Origin: Candidatus Kapaibacterium sp.
Lineage (GTDB): Bacteria > Bacteroidota > Ignavibacteria > Kapaibacteriales > Kapaibacteriaceae
Direction: 5' to 3'
Length of the DNA stretch: 40,231 nt
NCBI GenBank assembly: GCA_018882585.1
Contig: VFFB01000009.1
Location: forward strand, 1 to 40,231
The notes below the pieces were generated by a model. That model searched no databases, was not told the DNA's origin, and worked only from the letters and a program-made list of their open reading frames with translations. Position numbers and translations under genes: made by a program. Below are positions 17,266 to 26,469 of the stretch, one piece after another. The stretch's first letter is position 1. Each line of letters begins with the position of its first letter.

Positions 17266-18175
17266 GCCTAGTCGCATCCGCATGATCGGGTTTCCGATCG
17301 ACCTTGGCGCCGACCGCCGAGGCGTCGATATGGGGCCTTCGGCTCTGCGTATCGCCGATATCGATAAGCGGTTGGAATCACTTGGCTATACCGTGATCGA
17401 CGAAGGTGATATCCCCGTGCGGAACATCGAAGTGCAGGACATCTATGACCCGCGTCTGAAGTACCTTCCCGAGATTGCCGAGATGAGCACGGTGCTGGCG
17501 CACCGCGTCAAGGCCGTGCTTGATGACGGTGACTTTCCGTTGATCCTCGGCGGAGATCACTCGATGAGCATAGGCTCCCTTGCCGGCATCCGCGCGCATT
17601 GTCACGAGCGGGGAAAGACACTTGGCGTGATCTGGATCGATGCACACGCTGACATGAATACGGCCGATACCACACCTTCGGGCAATATCCATGGTATGCC
17701 GCTCGCTGTTGCCATGGGCCACGGCCATCCTTCGCTGACCTCGCTGATGGGAAACGTCGCCCCCTTGGACCCGGCAAATGCGGCCATCATTGGACTTCGG
17801 AGCATTGATCCCGGAGAGCGCCTCCTGATCAAGGAACTTGGCGTGGCAGCCTATACGATGTTCGACATCGACCGGATGGGCGTGTTTGACGTGGCGCAAC
17901 GCATCCTTGAAGACATGGCACGCCGAGTCGACCATCTGCATATTTCGTTTGATTGTGATGGTGTGGATCCGTCGGTTGCGCCGGGTGTTGGAACGCCTGT
18001 GCCGGGTGGACTATCCTTTCGCGAGACGCATCTCGTCATGGAACTGGTCTCTGAACTCGAGGCGTTTGCCTCCTTCGAAGTTGCCGAAGTCAACCCCATT
18101 CTGGATAACCGCAATGCAACTGCGCAGTTCGCCGCCGACGTCGTGGCCTCGTCGATGGGGAAGCGTATTCTTTAG
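17258..18175 (+). CDS. rocF: Arginase
   Basis: Hydrolyses arginine to ornithine and urea with a binuclear manganese centre. The 305-residue protein carries all metal-binding blocks: GGDHS, DAHAD and SFDCDGVDP. The C-terminal stretch PVPGGLSFRETHLVMEL ... VAEVNPILDNRN is characteristic of arginases such as Bacillus RocF rather than agmatinases. Cys in place of the usual Val or Leu in SFDCDGVDP is a small variation next to a ligand. ATG 17258 overlaps the accD end by 8 bases, which implies coupled translation. No ornithine-using gene is adjacent. Confidence 0.92.
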   Translation: MHKPSRIRMIGFPIDLGADRRGVDMGPSALRIADIDKRLESLGYTVIDEGDIPVRNIEVQDIYDPRLKYLPEIAEMSTVLAHRVKAVLDDGDFPLILGGDHSMSIGSLAGIRAHCHERGKTLGVIWIDAHADMNTADTTPSGNIHGMPLAVAMGHGHPSLTSLMGNVAPLDPANAAIIGLRSIDPGERLLIKELGVAAYTMFDIDRMGVFDVAQRILEDMARRVDHLHISFDCDGVDPSVAPGVGTPVPGGLSFRETHLVMELVSELEAFASFEVAEVNPILDNRNATAQFAADVVASSMGKRIL

Positions 18176-18956
18176 GCTGGCCGTCGCTCTGTCGTCGTTG
18201 ACATTGCACGCATCTGCTCGGACAACTCAGCAAGACAGTATTCGCCCTGTTGGGCGTAAAGGGAAACCCGTTCGCGTGGCCGTCGATATCGGTTCCGTGA
18301 TGGGAATGCATGCCCCGGAGTTCTTCCGTGATTACAAGCTGTACCTGCAGGGCCCGTCCTCGACCTTCAATGCACCCGAGATCGTTCGTGTTGGCATCGC
18401 TAGCTATCAATTCACCGGCGTGGCCGTAGGTCTCACGTCGGGGTACTACCGCGGTGTCGTCCGTGAGACCTATCTCTATCGGTCTGAGCGGATTGACACT
18501 TCGTTGCGGCTTCCGACGCAGACGTTGTACCAGGAGATCACTGCAACGGCAATTCCCTCCATGCTTACCGTAGACTACGTTCCTAACGGAAGGCAGTTCA
18601 CCACCTACGCCGGTGCCGGCATAGGGATGACGGTGCTTCGGCTTTCGTGGAACGAAGAACTCACGGCATCGCAAGCGTCTGGAGCACGGCGATCCGGCGA
18701 ACGATACAACAAAACGCACCTCGTTCCAACATTCATGGCTCGTACCGGCGTTTCCCTCGGACTCGACAAGCATCTGACACAGAACGCCTCGGCTGCTATC
18801 CACATCGAAGTGTCATACACCTACGGTGTCGCATCGGCACCACTGTTTTCGCGTATTGCCAAAGACATTCCCACGGCGACACCTCTGGCTGCGCCATATC
18901 GAGTCGACGTCGGCGGTATCGGTATCCACGCCGGAATCAGCATCTTTCTTCGGTAG
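18114..18956 (+). CDS. Predicted exported outer-membrane beta-barrel-like protein, unknown function
   Basis: An unrecognised protein of up to 280 residues. After a hydrophobic stretch (VFFRLAVALSSLTLHASA, a likely signal peptide) the chain alternates polar and apolar residues with many aromatics and glycines (YQFTGVAVGLTSGYYRGVV, TTYAGAGIGMTVLRLSW, AAIHIEVSYTYGVA). It ends in GIGIHAGISIFLR, as small outer-membrane barrels often do. The only in-frame ATG near the signal peptide is 18114, which overlaps the arginase end by 62 bases and gives a ~17-residue n-region. That start is uncertain; a frameshift error here would also explain it. No stop interrupts the frame. It precedes hpf by 105 bases. 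Confidence 0.6.
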   Translation: MQLRSSPPTSWPRRWGSVFFRLAVALSSLTLHASARTTQQDSIRPVGRKGKPVRVAVDIGSVMGMHAPEFFRDYKLYLQGPSSTFNAPEIVRVGIASYQFTGVAVGLTSGYYRGVVRETYLYRSERIDTSLRLPTQTLYQEITATAIPSMLTVDYVPNGRQFTTYAGAGIGMTVLRLSWNEELTASQASGARRSGERYNKTHLVPTFMARTGVSLGLDKHLTQNASAAIHIEVSYTYGVASAPLFSRIAKDIPTATPLAAPYRVDVGGIGIHAGISIFLR

Positions 18957-19061
18957 TGTATTGCTACCCGTTGAATTACACGAGAAAATATCCGTTCTTG
19001 CTGTTGCGTCTACAACGGCCCACACATTCTGTTCCACGTTTGTACAGCAAGGAGTAACCAT

Positions 19062-19376
19062 ATGGACTATCACGTCACCCATCGCCACTGCGAGTTGTCA
19101 TCCGAAGAACATGAGGCAGCCAAGAAAGCTGCCGAGCACTTCCAAAAATTCCATGGGAATATCTTGCGCGTAGATGCGATTTTTGACGGGCACCTGAATG
19201 CAACGAGCATGTTCTCCTGCGAGTACACCGTGCACATTCAGGGACATACCATCGTGGCGAAAGACACGGCTGATACGTTCCTGAAAGCTATTCATGAGGC
19301 CGCAGCAAAGATTGAGCGACAGCTCGTTAAACTCAAGGGACGTTCCGAGCCGGCTCGCACCACCATTCGCGGATAA
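19062..19376 (+). CDS. hpf: Ribosome hibernation promoting factor, short form
   Basis: A 104-residue protein of the HPF/RaiA (YfiA) family that binds the 30S decoding region and keeps idle ribosomes inactive. The fold shows as alternating strand and helix: MDYHVTHRHCELSSEEHEAAKKAAEHF, ILRVDAIFDGHLNATSMFSCEYTVHIQGHTIVAKDTADTFLKAIHEAAAKIERQL. It lacks the C-terminal dimerisation domain of long HPF. ATG 19062 follows AAGGAG at a good distance. hprK starts eight bases after its stop, recalling the hpf-ptsN-hprK clusters of other Gram-negatives, but without ptsN. Confidence 0.88.
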   Translation: MDYHVTHRHCELSSEEHEAAKKAAEHFQKFHGNILRVDAIFDGHLNATSMFSCEYTVHIQGHTIVAKDTADTFLKAIHEAAAKIERQLVKLKGRSEPARTTIRG

Positions 19377-19384
19377 ACGCGACT

Positions 19385-20401
19385 ATGCCCTCCATCCGGA
19401 CGATCACTCCACATCAGAAAGACCACATAACGGTACGTGACGTGCTTGCCGGTCCGTTGCGATTGCGATCGCTGACGGATGACGTGGGCATGGACAACAA
19501 GATCACCGATAAGAGCATGCATAGGCCTCAGCTGGCCCTGGCAGGCTACACGGAGTTCTTCACGTTTTACCGTGTTCAGCTGTTCGGGAACACAGAGTTC
19601 TACTACCTGAACAGTCTGACGCATGCCGACCGGGTGAAGGCATTCCGCAACATCTGCATGTTCAATGTTCCGTGCATCATTCTTGCCAACGGCCATCTAC
19701 TCGAAAACGAACTCATCGACCTCGCCCGAGAGCACAATGTTGCCGTTCTGGCAACGGACTACGACACGACCAAGGCGATCCAGCAGCTGAGCGATTTTCT
19801 TGACGATCAGTTTGCGCCTCAGTTGAACGTGCACGGGTCGTTTGTCGATGTCTACGGCGTGGGGATGCTGTTCAGTGGAGCCAGCGGCATTGGCAAAAGC
19901 GAGATCGCGCTCGATCTGGTTGAGCGAGGACACCGACTCGTTGCCGACGACATCGTTGTCTTTACGCAAAAACGCGAGTCCATCTTGATGGGCACTGGGA
20001 CGAGTCTGGTCAAGCATTTCATGGAGATCCGCGGCCTTGGCGTCATTGACGTACGGCAGATGTTCGGCGTCCGTGCCATCCGCTTCCAGAAACGGCTGGA
20101 GATCATCGTCGAGCTTGAAGTGTTCGATCCCGACAGGGAATATAACCGCACGGGTCTGGACGAGTCGCTGACATCGTTGATGGGTGTCGAGATCCCAACG
20201 ATCAAACTTCCGATCATCCCCGGCAAGAACATCACGGTTATTTCCGAAGTGATCGCCTTGGACTACCTGCTGAAGACCTACGGCTATCATGCTTCGAAGG
20301 TGATGGCCGAGCGTCTGCACGACGAGATCACCAAACGTCGCTCGTCGCGTGCGAGCACCGACCAGCGACATATCACGTATTTCATGGGTGACGATGAATA
20401 A
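19385..20401 (+). CDS. hprK: HPr kinase/phosphorylase
   Basis: HprK phosphorylates, and dephosphorylates, a serine of HPr and links carbon status to regulation. The 338-residue protein has the N-terminal domain (about 1-140) and the C-terminal kinase domain with the P-loop GASGIGKSE, the adjacent RGHRLVADD, the family signature MEIRGLGVIDVRQMFG, and the conserved VHG His before the P-loop. The P-loop reads GASG where many homologues have GDSG; other lineages also vary here. Neither HPr nor other PTS genes are in the window. The stop overlaps the start of the next lipoprotein gene by 8 bases. Confidence 0.92.
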   Translation: MPSIRTITPHQKDHITVRDVLAGPLRLRSLTDDVGMDNKITDKSMHRPQLALAGYTEFFTFYRVQLFGNTEFYYLNSLTHADRVKAFRNICMFNVPCIILANGHLLENELIDLAREHNVAVLATDYDTTKAIQQLSDFLDDQFAPQLNVHGSFVDVYGVGMLFSGASGIGKSEIALDLVERGHRLVADDIVVFTQKRESILMGTGTSLVKHFMEIRGLGVIDVRQMFGVRAIRFQKRLEIIVELEVFDPDREYNRTGLDESLTSLMGVEIPTIKLPIIPGKNITVISEVIALDYLLKTYGYHASKVMAERLHDEITKRRSSRASTDQRHITYFMGDDE

Positions 20402-22097
20402 GCCTACGCATATCCTGTTGGTCCTGACCTTGTTCCTTGGCTTTGGCACTGCATGCACGGTCGACAAGGGAGACGGCGTGTTGCTGCACGAGCTTTCGGA
20501 CATCGAGGGGCTGAATCCGTGGATCACCAATGATGCCTCCGGTGCAGACATTCAATGGCTCGTGTTTGAGTCGCTGAACATGCAGGACTTCGAGACGTCG
20601 CAGCTGATCCCAATGCTCGCTGATTCATTGCCACGCATCAGCACCGATCATCTCACCTACGAGTATCGGTTGCGAGAAGGCATCAGGTTCTCTGATGGCA
20701 GTCCAATGACGTCAGCGGACATTGTCTTTGCATTCAAGACCGTGAAGAATCCCTTGATCATCGATGCTGCTGCATTGCGTAACTACTACGACGACGTCAA
20801 GAATGTTGAAGCGCTTGATGACCGGCGAATCTGCATCACGATGTCCAAGCCGTACTTCCTTGCCGAGTTCTTTCTTGGCTCGCTCAAGATCCTTTCGAAG
20901 CGCAGGCTGGACCCGCAGGGGCTGACAGACAAGTACACCTTTGCCGAGACCAATAACCCGGATAACGCCGCTGCCAATGCTGCGATGAAGGCATTTGCCG
21001 AGCGCATGAATACGCCCGAAGCAAAGCGCGATCCTGCCTTGAACATCGGCAGTGGGCCATACGTCTACGACGAGTGGCGGACGCAGGAACTGCTGCGTCT
21101 GCGGAAGAGCCGTCGGTACTGGGGGCAGGACGTGAATCCGTGGATGCGAGCCAGTCCGCCGGAACTGCTGTATCGAACGATTCCGGATCGATCTTCGGCC
21201 GTGACGGCACTGAAGAACAACGAGCTGGATTTCATGAGCTTCGTTCCTGCGACGATGTACGACGAAGAGGTCGATACGTCCCGTATGACGCACCTGGCCA
21301 AGCGTACGTACATCATGCCGACGTACATGTACATTGGCTGGAATACGCGTCGCACGGTGCTGAGCGACAAGCGCGTTCGCAAAGCGTTCTCGCATCTGGT
21401 CGACCGTGATCAGCTTATGAAGCAGATCGCACGGGGTTATGCCTCGCCAACAAACACGCCGGTCTATCCCATGCGGCCGGAATACGACACAACGATACCG
21501 GCCATCGAGTATGATCCTGCTAAGGCTGCGGCCATACTAGCCGAGGCCGGGTGGGTTGATACTGACGGCGATGGTACGCGCGACAAGGTTATCAACGGTC
21601 AGAAGCAGGACCTTAGTTTCAGTTTCTTGCTCAATGCCGGCAATGAGTCTCGCGAACGCATCGCTCTGTTTCTTGTCGATGAGTTCAAGCGTGTCGGTGT
21701 CGATGTCAAGGTGCAAAAGCTTGAGTGGTCAGTCTTCCTTGAGAACCTCAGGACGCACAAGTTTGACTGCTATATCGGTGCGTGGGTCAATGACGACATC
21801 CCAAGCGACCCCTATCAGCTGTGGCATTCATCGCAATCACGCGTGAAGGGTTCAAACTATGTTGGCTTTGTGAACAAGCGTGCCGACGAGATCATGGAGG
21901 CCAATCGGGTCGAGTTTGATCCCGTCCGTCGCGAAGCGCTGATGCATGAGTTTCAGCGCATCGTCGTCGACGAGCAGCCCTACACCTTCTTATGGCTTCA
22001 GCACTATCCTTCGGTCTACAACAAGCGCCTTGGCAACCTGCGCTTCTTCACGATCCGTCCAGGATATCATCCGCCCTCGTGGAGCATTGCCCCCTAA
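20394..22097 (+). CDS. Peptide/nickel-type ABC transporter substrate-binding lipoprotein
   Basis: A 567-residue protein of the SBP_bac_5 (OppA/DppA) family. A lipoprotein signal ends in GTAC with the lipidated Cys21. The typical features follow: LNPWITNDASG, YEYRLREGIRFSDGSPMTSADIVFAFK near residues 95-120, the mid-domain NIGSGPYVYDEW, and NPDRDQL-like VDRDQLMKQIARGYA with late YDPAKAAAILAEAGWVDTDGDGTRD. It would capture an oligopeptide or similar ligand at the cell envelope. No permease or ATPase gene is adjacent, so it either serves a transporter elsewhere or has a non-transport role. ATG 20394 overlaps the hprK stop by 8 bases; an AlbA_2 regulator follows after 13 bases. Confidence 0.9.
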   Translation: MNKPTHILLVLTLFLGFGTACTVDKGDGVLLHELSDIEGLNPWITNDASGADIQWLVFESLNMQDFETSQLIPMLADSLPRISTDHLTYEYRLREGIRFSDGSPMTSADIVFAFKTVKNPLIIDAAALRNYYDDVKNVEALDDRRICITMSKPYFLAEFFLGSLKILSKRRLDPQGLTDKYTFAETNNPDNAAANAAMKAFAERMNTPEAKRDPALNIGSGPYVYDEWRTQELLRLRKSRRYWGQDVNPWMRASPPELLYRTIPDRSSAVTALKNNELDFMSFVPATMYDEEVDTSRMTHLAKRTYIMPTYMYIGWNTRRTVLSDKRVRKAFSHLVDRDQLMKQIARGYASPTNTPVYPMRPEYDTTIPAIEYDPAKAAAILAEAGWVDTDGDGTRDKVINGQKQDLSFSFLLNAGNESRERIALFLVDEFKRVGVDVKVQKLEWSVFLENLRTHKFDCYIGAWVNDDIPSDPYQLWHSSQSRVKGSNYVGFVNKRADEIMEANRVEFDPVRREALMHEFQRIVVDEQPYTFLWLQHYPSVYNKRLGNLRFFTIRPGYHPPSWSIAP

Positions 22098-22110
22098 CCA
22101 CAACAACAGA

Positions 22111-22758
22111 ATGAAGCGCCACGAACTCAGAGACCTGATCTCTGGCGGCGAATCAAGTACAGTCGAATTCAAACGCAAGTTCACGTCAGGCGATAAGATC
22201 GCCCGTGAGCTTATTGCGTTTGCGAATACATCCGGAGGATTCCTGCTGATTGGCGTTGACGACGACGGAAAGATCGTTGGCGTCGATAGCGAGAAGCACG
22301 AACTGGCGCTGGTCGCGGTAGCGGCAAGTCTGATTGAGCCTCCCATCGAGATGACGACGGAGATCGTCGAGATCGAATGGAAGGACGTCATCGTGATCCG
22401 TGTACCGAATAGTGCGCACAAACCACATCGTCTGCGAAGCGAGTCCGACGACGAACGGCTGCACGACAGGAAGGCCTTCATCAGGCAAGGAGAAAGCAGC
22501 GTGGCTGCCGGCCGTGAAATGGTACGTTTCCTTGCGGCGCAGCGGGCCGATGCTCCGCCCATGACGCTCAGCATTGGCGATCGCGAGCGTCGGCTGTTCC
22601 TGTATCTTGAACGGCACGGCAGAGTCAGCGTATCAGATTTCGCCAAACTGGTCAATATCAGCCGTCGGCGCGCCTCGCAGATCCTGGTCAAACTCGTCCG
22701 TGCGGGTATTCTGCATATCCATACGGACGGTGGGCATGACCACTTCACTCTTGTGTGA
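22111..22758 (+). CDS. AlbA_2 (Schlafen-like) domain transcriptional regulator with C-terminal winged helix
   Basis: A 215-residue predicted regulator. The AlbA_2/divergent AAA-4 domain covers about residues 8-130, with ESSTVEFKRKF, ARELIAFANTSGGFLLIGVDDDG and KAFIRQGESSV, the usual three blocks. A winged-helix-type segment follows (about 155-215: RRLFLYLERHGRVSVSDFAKLVNISRRRASQILVKLVRAG). Proteins with this pair are annotated as ATP-dependent or DNA-binding regulators, though targets are seldom known. It is the last gene of the hpf-hprK run, 13 bases after the binding lipoprotein, so it may control this cluster. ATG 22111 is the first start consistent with the domain. Confidence 0.8.
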   Translation: MKRHELRDLISGGESSTVEFKRKFTSGDKIARELIAFANTSGGFLLIGVDDDGKIVGVDSEKHELALVAVAASLIEPPIEMTTEIVEIEWKDVIVIRVPNSAHKPHRLRSESDDERLHDRKAFIRQGESSVAAGREMVRFLAAQRADAPPMTLSIGDRERRLFLYLERHGRVSVSDFAKLVNISRRRASQILVKLVRAGILHIHTDGGHDHFTLV

Positions 22759-22769
22759 CGAAGCGACCA

Positions 22770-22790
22770 TGCCCACCGAAATGTTGGGCA
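22770..22790. terminator. Hairpin between convergent genes
   Basis: TGCCCA (22770-22775) and TGGGCA (22785-22790) form an inverted repeat with a nine-base loop in the 47-base space between the convergent AlbA_2 and CAP-protein genes. No T-run follows on either strand, so intrinsic termination is uncertain. Confidence 0.35.
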
Positions 22791-22805
22791 CCTATTCGGG
22801 GTCCG

Positions 22806-24572
22806 TTAGCGGACGATGGCAACCTGACGTGAGATAACACCGGCGGCGGTACGCATACTGAGCGTAACGACTCCTGACGGCATTACATCAACAGGGGCGA
22901 TGGATGACATCGGAATCGCGTTTAGGCCGGCATCAAGCATCGTCTCGAAGCGTCCGAGTTCACGTCCCGTCACATCGGTAATGAACAACAATGCCTGCGC
23001 TGACTGAGCGGTGGTAACGTAGATCATTGCCGAGGCGTCTGCGGGGTTGGGGCGTACGTCGATCGCCGAGGCCGTGCCGAGCGTATTCTGATCTTCGTCG
23101 ACACTCGTAATGGTCAGGGTAAATGGCGTGAGTGACGTCCACGAGTGCCATCCGCACGCATTCTTTGGACGAACTCGCCACTCGTACGAACCAGCCTCTG
23201 TAAAGCCGGGAACATTTACGACCGTATCTGTGATCGCAGAATCGGTGTAGAACCGTGATCCACTCTTGATGACATGCAGCTCGTAGGCGATGGGGTCATT
23301 GGTACCTGCCTTCCACGTAAAGCGGAGCGTCCCGTCTGTTGTTGCGGGACCGTTGGGTCCGATCACACCGGCAATGGCCGACGTCGTGCGAGCGGGTGTG
23401 AAGCTCCAAGCTGATGACCACGGGCCGCTGCCATTGTCGTTCGAAGCACGTACGCGCCAGTATGTGCGCGTTGCGCATGGTGCATACACGCGGCGCAGAA
23501 CTGTGTCGGTCAGGGTCGTATCAAGGAGCATCCCGGTGGTAAAGCCTTGGCTCGTCGAGACCTGTACCTGATAGCCTGTGGCACCATTGACGCGCTTCCA
23601 TCCAAGGTTTGCCGGCAACTGCGTGTTGTTTGCACTGTTGGCAGGATAGGCAAGTGTAGGAGCGCTCGGCACAGATCCGCCTGGCATGAAGTCAACCTTC
23701 ACGTTGTCGCCTGTGAGCTGCACGGTCTGCTTCATCTCGCTCGGGAGTCCACCACCCGAGGCTGTAACGGTAATGGATGATGTCCCAGAGTAGGGGAAGG
23801 CATACCCGCCTGATGTCGATGTCACGGCATGATACATACCACTGGAGGGCTGGATTCGCACGCCGGGAATGCCTTCACCCGGGTCGTATTCCTGATTCTT
23901 GTTCTTGTCGTCATACACCACGCCCACCACGTAGCGTTGGCCACGCATTCCAAAGTTCTGCGTGATCACGTACGGGCCAACGTTTGGAATAGCGCCACCC
24001 GTATAGGTTATTGCAATGCCGATCTCGGTGTAGTTATAGCCTTCGAAGTTCATGATGTTTTTGCGGTGGCCAAGATCGATCTGGTTTTGCGGACCCCAGT
24101 CCACATTCAGTCCGCAGTGACCATACCACACACTATTGCTATAGGCCGCGACATTTTCGCCGTACATGCCCTGTGACTGGTATCCGCCACGGTTGTATCG
24201 ATCCGACATTGACGATCCGTCGCTTCCGGTATGCCCCTGAAAGTTCTTGGCCACCATATCTGCCGTATGTCCACGAGAGATCTGGATCAAACTTGGATGG
24301 AAAGCCAGCGGGGGACGTTGTGGATACTTCGTGAAGGCTGCCTTCGTGGCCGTACGGTCGATCTGCCAGTACGTATACGCTTGTTGTACGGCCCCATCCT
24401 TCGTATCCATCAACCGAATTCCCTCGGCAGTTGGATTCGCGCGGGCACGGTTGACCATCTCGAGCATCTGCTGCTCTTCGGGGGTTGGATCGCCATGGCT
24501 GTACGCCGTGGTTTGTGCCTGTACCGATGACATAAGCAGCAGCAAGGCGAAGAATAGGGTAATGTACGACAT
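22806..24572 (-). CDS. Secreted CAP/SCP-domain protein with T9SS sorting domain
   Basis: A 588-residue exported protein. The signal peptide (about 1-19, ending VQA) is followed by a CAP/SCP domain (about 28-215): EEQQMLEMVNRARANP, RGHTADMVAKNFQGHTG, YGENVAAYSN and LGHRKNIMNFEGYNYTEIGIAITY, with the typical His and Glu residues. An SdrD/Cna-B-like module follows (VGVVYDDKNKNQEYDPGEGIPGVRI), then two fibronectin-III-like domains (about 300-490). The ~80-residue tail (IDVRPNPADASAMIYV ... SRQVAIVR) is a T9SS type A sorting domain. Bacterial CAP proteins have mostly unknown function. It is the last gene of the pyrG operon, 30 bases after the SDR gene, which is odd company for a surface protein. 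Confidence 0.88.
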   Translation of the reverse strand: MSYITLFFALLLLMSSVQAQTTAYSHGDPTPEEQQMLEMVNRARANPTAEGIRLMDTKDGAVQQAYTYWQIDRTATKAAFTKYPQRPPLAFHPSLIQISRGHTADMVAKNFQGHTGSDGSSMSDRYNRGGYQSQGMYGENVAAYSNSVWYGHCGLNVDWGPQNQIDLGHRKNIMNFEGYNYTEIGIAITYTGGAIPNVGPYVITQNFGMRGQRYVVGVVYDDKNKNQEYDPGEGIPGVRIQPSSGMYHAVTSTSGGYAFPYSGTSSITVTASGGGLPSEMKQTVQLTGDNVKVDFMPGGSVPSAPTLAYPANSANNTQLPANLGWKRVNGATGYQVQVSTSQGFTTGMLLDTTLTDTVLRRVYAPCATRTYWRVRASNDNGSGPWSSAWSFTPARTTSAIAGVIGPNGPATTDGTLRFTWKAGTNDPIAYELHVIKSGSRFYTDSAITDTVVNVPGFTEAGSYEWRVRPKNACGWHSWTSLTPFTLTITSVDEDQNTLGTASAIDVRPNPADASAMIYVTTAQSAQALLFITDVTGRELGRFETMLDAGLNAIPMSSIAPVDVMPSGVVTLSMRTAAGVISRQVAIVR

Positions 24573-24602
24573 GGGGGAGAGCTTGTGTTGTTTGTTGAAT
24601 GT

Positions 24603-25322
24603 TCAGAGATCGCCGCGTTGCGGACGAAGAATGAGTTCTTCAATATGCGTACGCGGATGGAAAAAGTCTGCGACAAGATCCTTCACGACGGCGGCGACGT
24701 CATCCGGGCGCATCATTCGATGACCAAACTCATCGCGTGCCGTGTCAGGCCAGATGTCCGTTGCCGTTGCGCCAACCAAGAGATCGTGCACCTTGATGCC
24801 GGCATCGCGTACCTCGTTCCGGAGCGAACGGGTAAGTGCAAGCGCACCGCTTTTTGAAGCCCCGTAGGCGGTACTGCTGGTGTAGGCGGTAACGGCAGCA
24901 ATGGAGTTCACGGTGACGATCTGGCCTCGCTGCCTCTCGAGCATTGATGGCAGGACGGCCTTGATGCACAGGAAGACGCCTCGGAGGTTGACTGCGATCT
25001 GTTCGTCGAATTCATCGACGGTAAGGTCGAACAGCGGACGAAAGGTGCCGATACCGGCATTATTGATAAGCACGTCGACAGGGCCATTGGAAGCCACGAA
25101 AACATCGTGTGCTTCGCGGACGGACGCTTCAGAGCGGACGTCACAGGCATGCGCGGTGATACTTGCTCCCGAGGGGGCATGCGCAACCACCTCGGCCAGC
25201 CTTGCCGTGTCTCTGCCGGAGATCGAGAGAACATGATCTGCGGCGAGTGCTTGGGCGACGGCATGACCAATACCGCGGCCTGCGCCAGTGATCCATACGT
25301 GGAGTCTATCAGGCATCGCCAT
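24603..25322 (-). CDS. Short-chain dehydrogenase/reductase
   Basis: A 239-residue classical SDR (237 if the second ATG at 25316 is used). It has the cofactor motif TGAGRGIG, the NNAG motif, the catalytic Ser in VNSIAAVTAY, and the Y-x3-K pair in YGASK. SGRD after the second strand suggests NADPH preference, as Arg follows strand 2. Substrate cannot be told: FabG-like, sepiapterin-reductase-like and general ketoreductases all fit. The start overlaps the end of the GlmU-like gene, so the two are translated from one message. Confidence 0.88.
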   Translation of the reverse strand: MAMPDRLHVWITGAGRGIGHAVAQALAADHVLSISGRDTARLAEVVAHAPSGASITAHACDVRSEASVREAHDVFVASNGPVDVLINNAGIGTFRPLFDLTVDEFDEQIAVNLRGVFLCIKAVLPSMLERQRGQIVTVNSIAAVTAYTSSTAYGASKSGALALTRSLRNEVRDAGIKVHDLLVGATATDIWPDTARDEFGHRMMRPDDVAAVVKDLVADFFHPRTHIEELILRPQRGDL

Positions 25323-26469
25323 CTACATAAATGGAGGTGAGCAGCTTCGTCATCGCCGGACCAAGTTCTTGCTGCCGGCGTTGCATTACCAGACGCGCCG
25401 TGGCAAGGTACTTCGCAAGCGCGGGGCGCGGGGTTGACGGATCCTTCCAGACGAAGGATCGAATGAGTTGCGGCGGAAACGAGGATACCACGATGTTGGC
25501 ACCGACGCCGACCAATGTACCAGTCGTAAAGAGGGTGCCGATTGCCGTCTTCGAATGATCACCCATCATCAGGCCTACGAACATCCGTTCCGTACTTAGT
25601 CTGCCCCATGGAGTGTTGACGATGACGTTACCGTAGGTGTTGAGCAGGTTTGAGGCGATCGTTCCGGCACCGAGATTGGTCCATTCGCCCAGGTACGCGT
25701 TGCCCAGAAAACCATCATGCTGCTTGCTTGCGTATCCCTGCAACACCACGGTATCTATCTCGCCGGCAACCTTACACACGGGGCCAAGCGCAACCGTGCG
25801 AAGCGAACTGTGGGCCTTTACCAAACAGCCTCGACCGATAGAGGCCGGCCCGTAGATGACAGCCAGTGGTTCCACGACAGCCTCGGCGTCGATGAGTACT
25901 GGACCGTTACGCGTGTCGATCACGGCCATTTGATGGACTCGCGCTGTGGGATGAATGTGCTTGTCCAGATAGCCGGCATCGTCTCTGATCAACTTCGCCA
26001 TAACATCATGGACTTGCCACATCGACGAGATAACTGTTCCTTCGACATCAACTGATGCCACCGATTCCACATCCAGACCGTCGATCGCCGCTTGCATTGC
26101 ATCAAGTGTTTTGAATGCCGTTGGCAGGTAGACGCCGACTGTGACACCATTACACGTGATGCAACAGGCTGTCTGACCAAGAAAGCCGATGATGCGACGC
26201 ATCTCGGTAGTCGTCAGCGCGACGTCGGCCGATATTGCCAAGGTAGGCCGTTCGGCAAACGCAGCGCAAGTACCGGGCTGACGTTCGTGAAAGCCAGCTT
26301 CGACAAGAGGTCTCGTAGACGTGACCACGACAGGATGTCCCTGAAGGACACGTTGCCAGCGCTCCAGAATCGTACCATGTCCGACGCGGAGTTCCCATGC
26401 ACCGTGTGTGGCCGAGAACGGCCATAGTCCACGAACGTCATCGGGTTCGATAAGAACGAGCTGCATCAT
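25309..26469 (-). CDS. GlmU-like putative sugar nucleotidyltransferase with left-handed beta-helix
   Basis: A 386-residue protein of the GlmU-like family found widely in Bacteroidota and Chlorobi. The C-terminal half (about 170-350) shows hexapeptide-repeat character: [71 protein letters not shown]. The N-terminal part ([26 protein letters not shown]) looks like a nucleotidyltransferase without the G-x-G-T-R-M loop of true GlmU, so uridylyltransferase activity is doubtful. The exact reaction is unknown. Its start overlaps the pyrG stop (ATGA at 26469-26466). Confidence 0.8.
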   Translation of the reverse strand: MMQLVLIEPDDVRGLWPFSATHGAWELRVGHGTILERWQRVLQGHPVVVTSTRPLVEAGFHERQPGTCAAFAERPTLAISADVALTTTEMRRIIGFLGQTACCITCNGVTVGVYLPTAFKTLDAMQAAIDGLDVESVASVDVEGTVISSMWQVHDVMAKLIRDDAGYLDKHIHPTARVHQMAVIDTRNGPVLIDAEAVVEPLAVIYGPASIGRGCLVKAHSSLRTVALGPVCKVAGEIDTVVLQGYASKQHDGFLGNAYLGEWTNLGAGTIASNLLNTYGNVIVNTPWGRLSTERMFVGLMMGDHSKTAIGTLFTTGTLVGVGANIVVSSFPPQLIRSFVWKDPSTPRPALAKYLATARLVMQRRQQELGPAMTKLLTSIYVDGDA

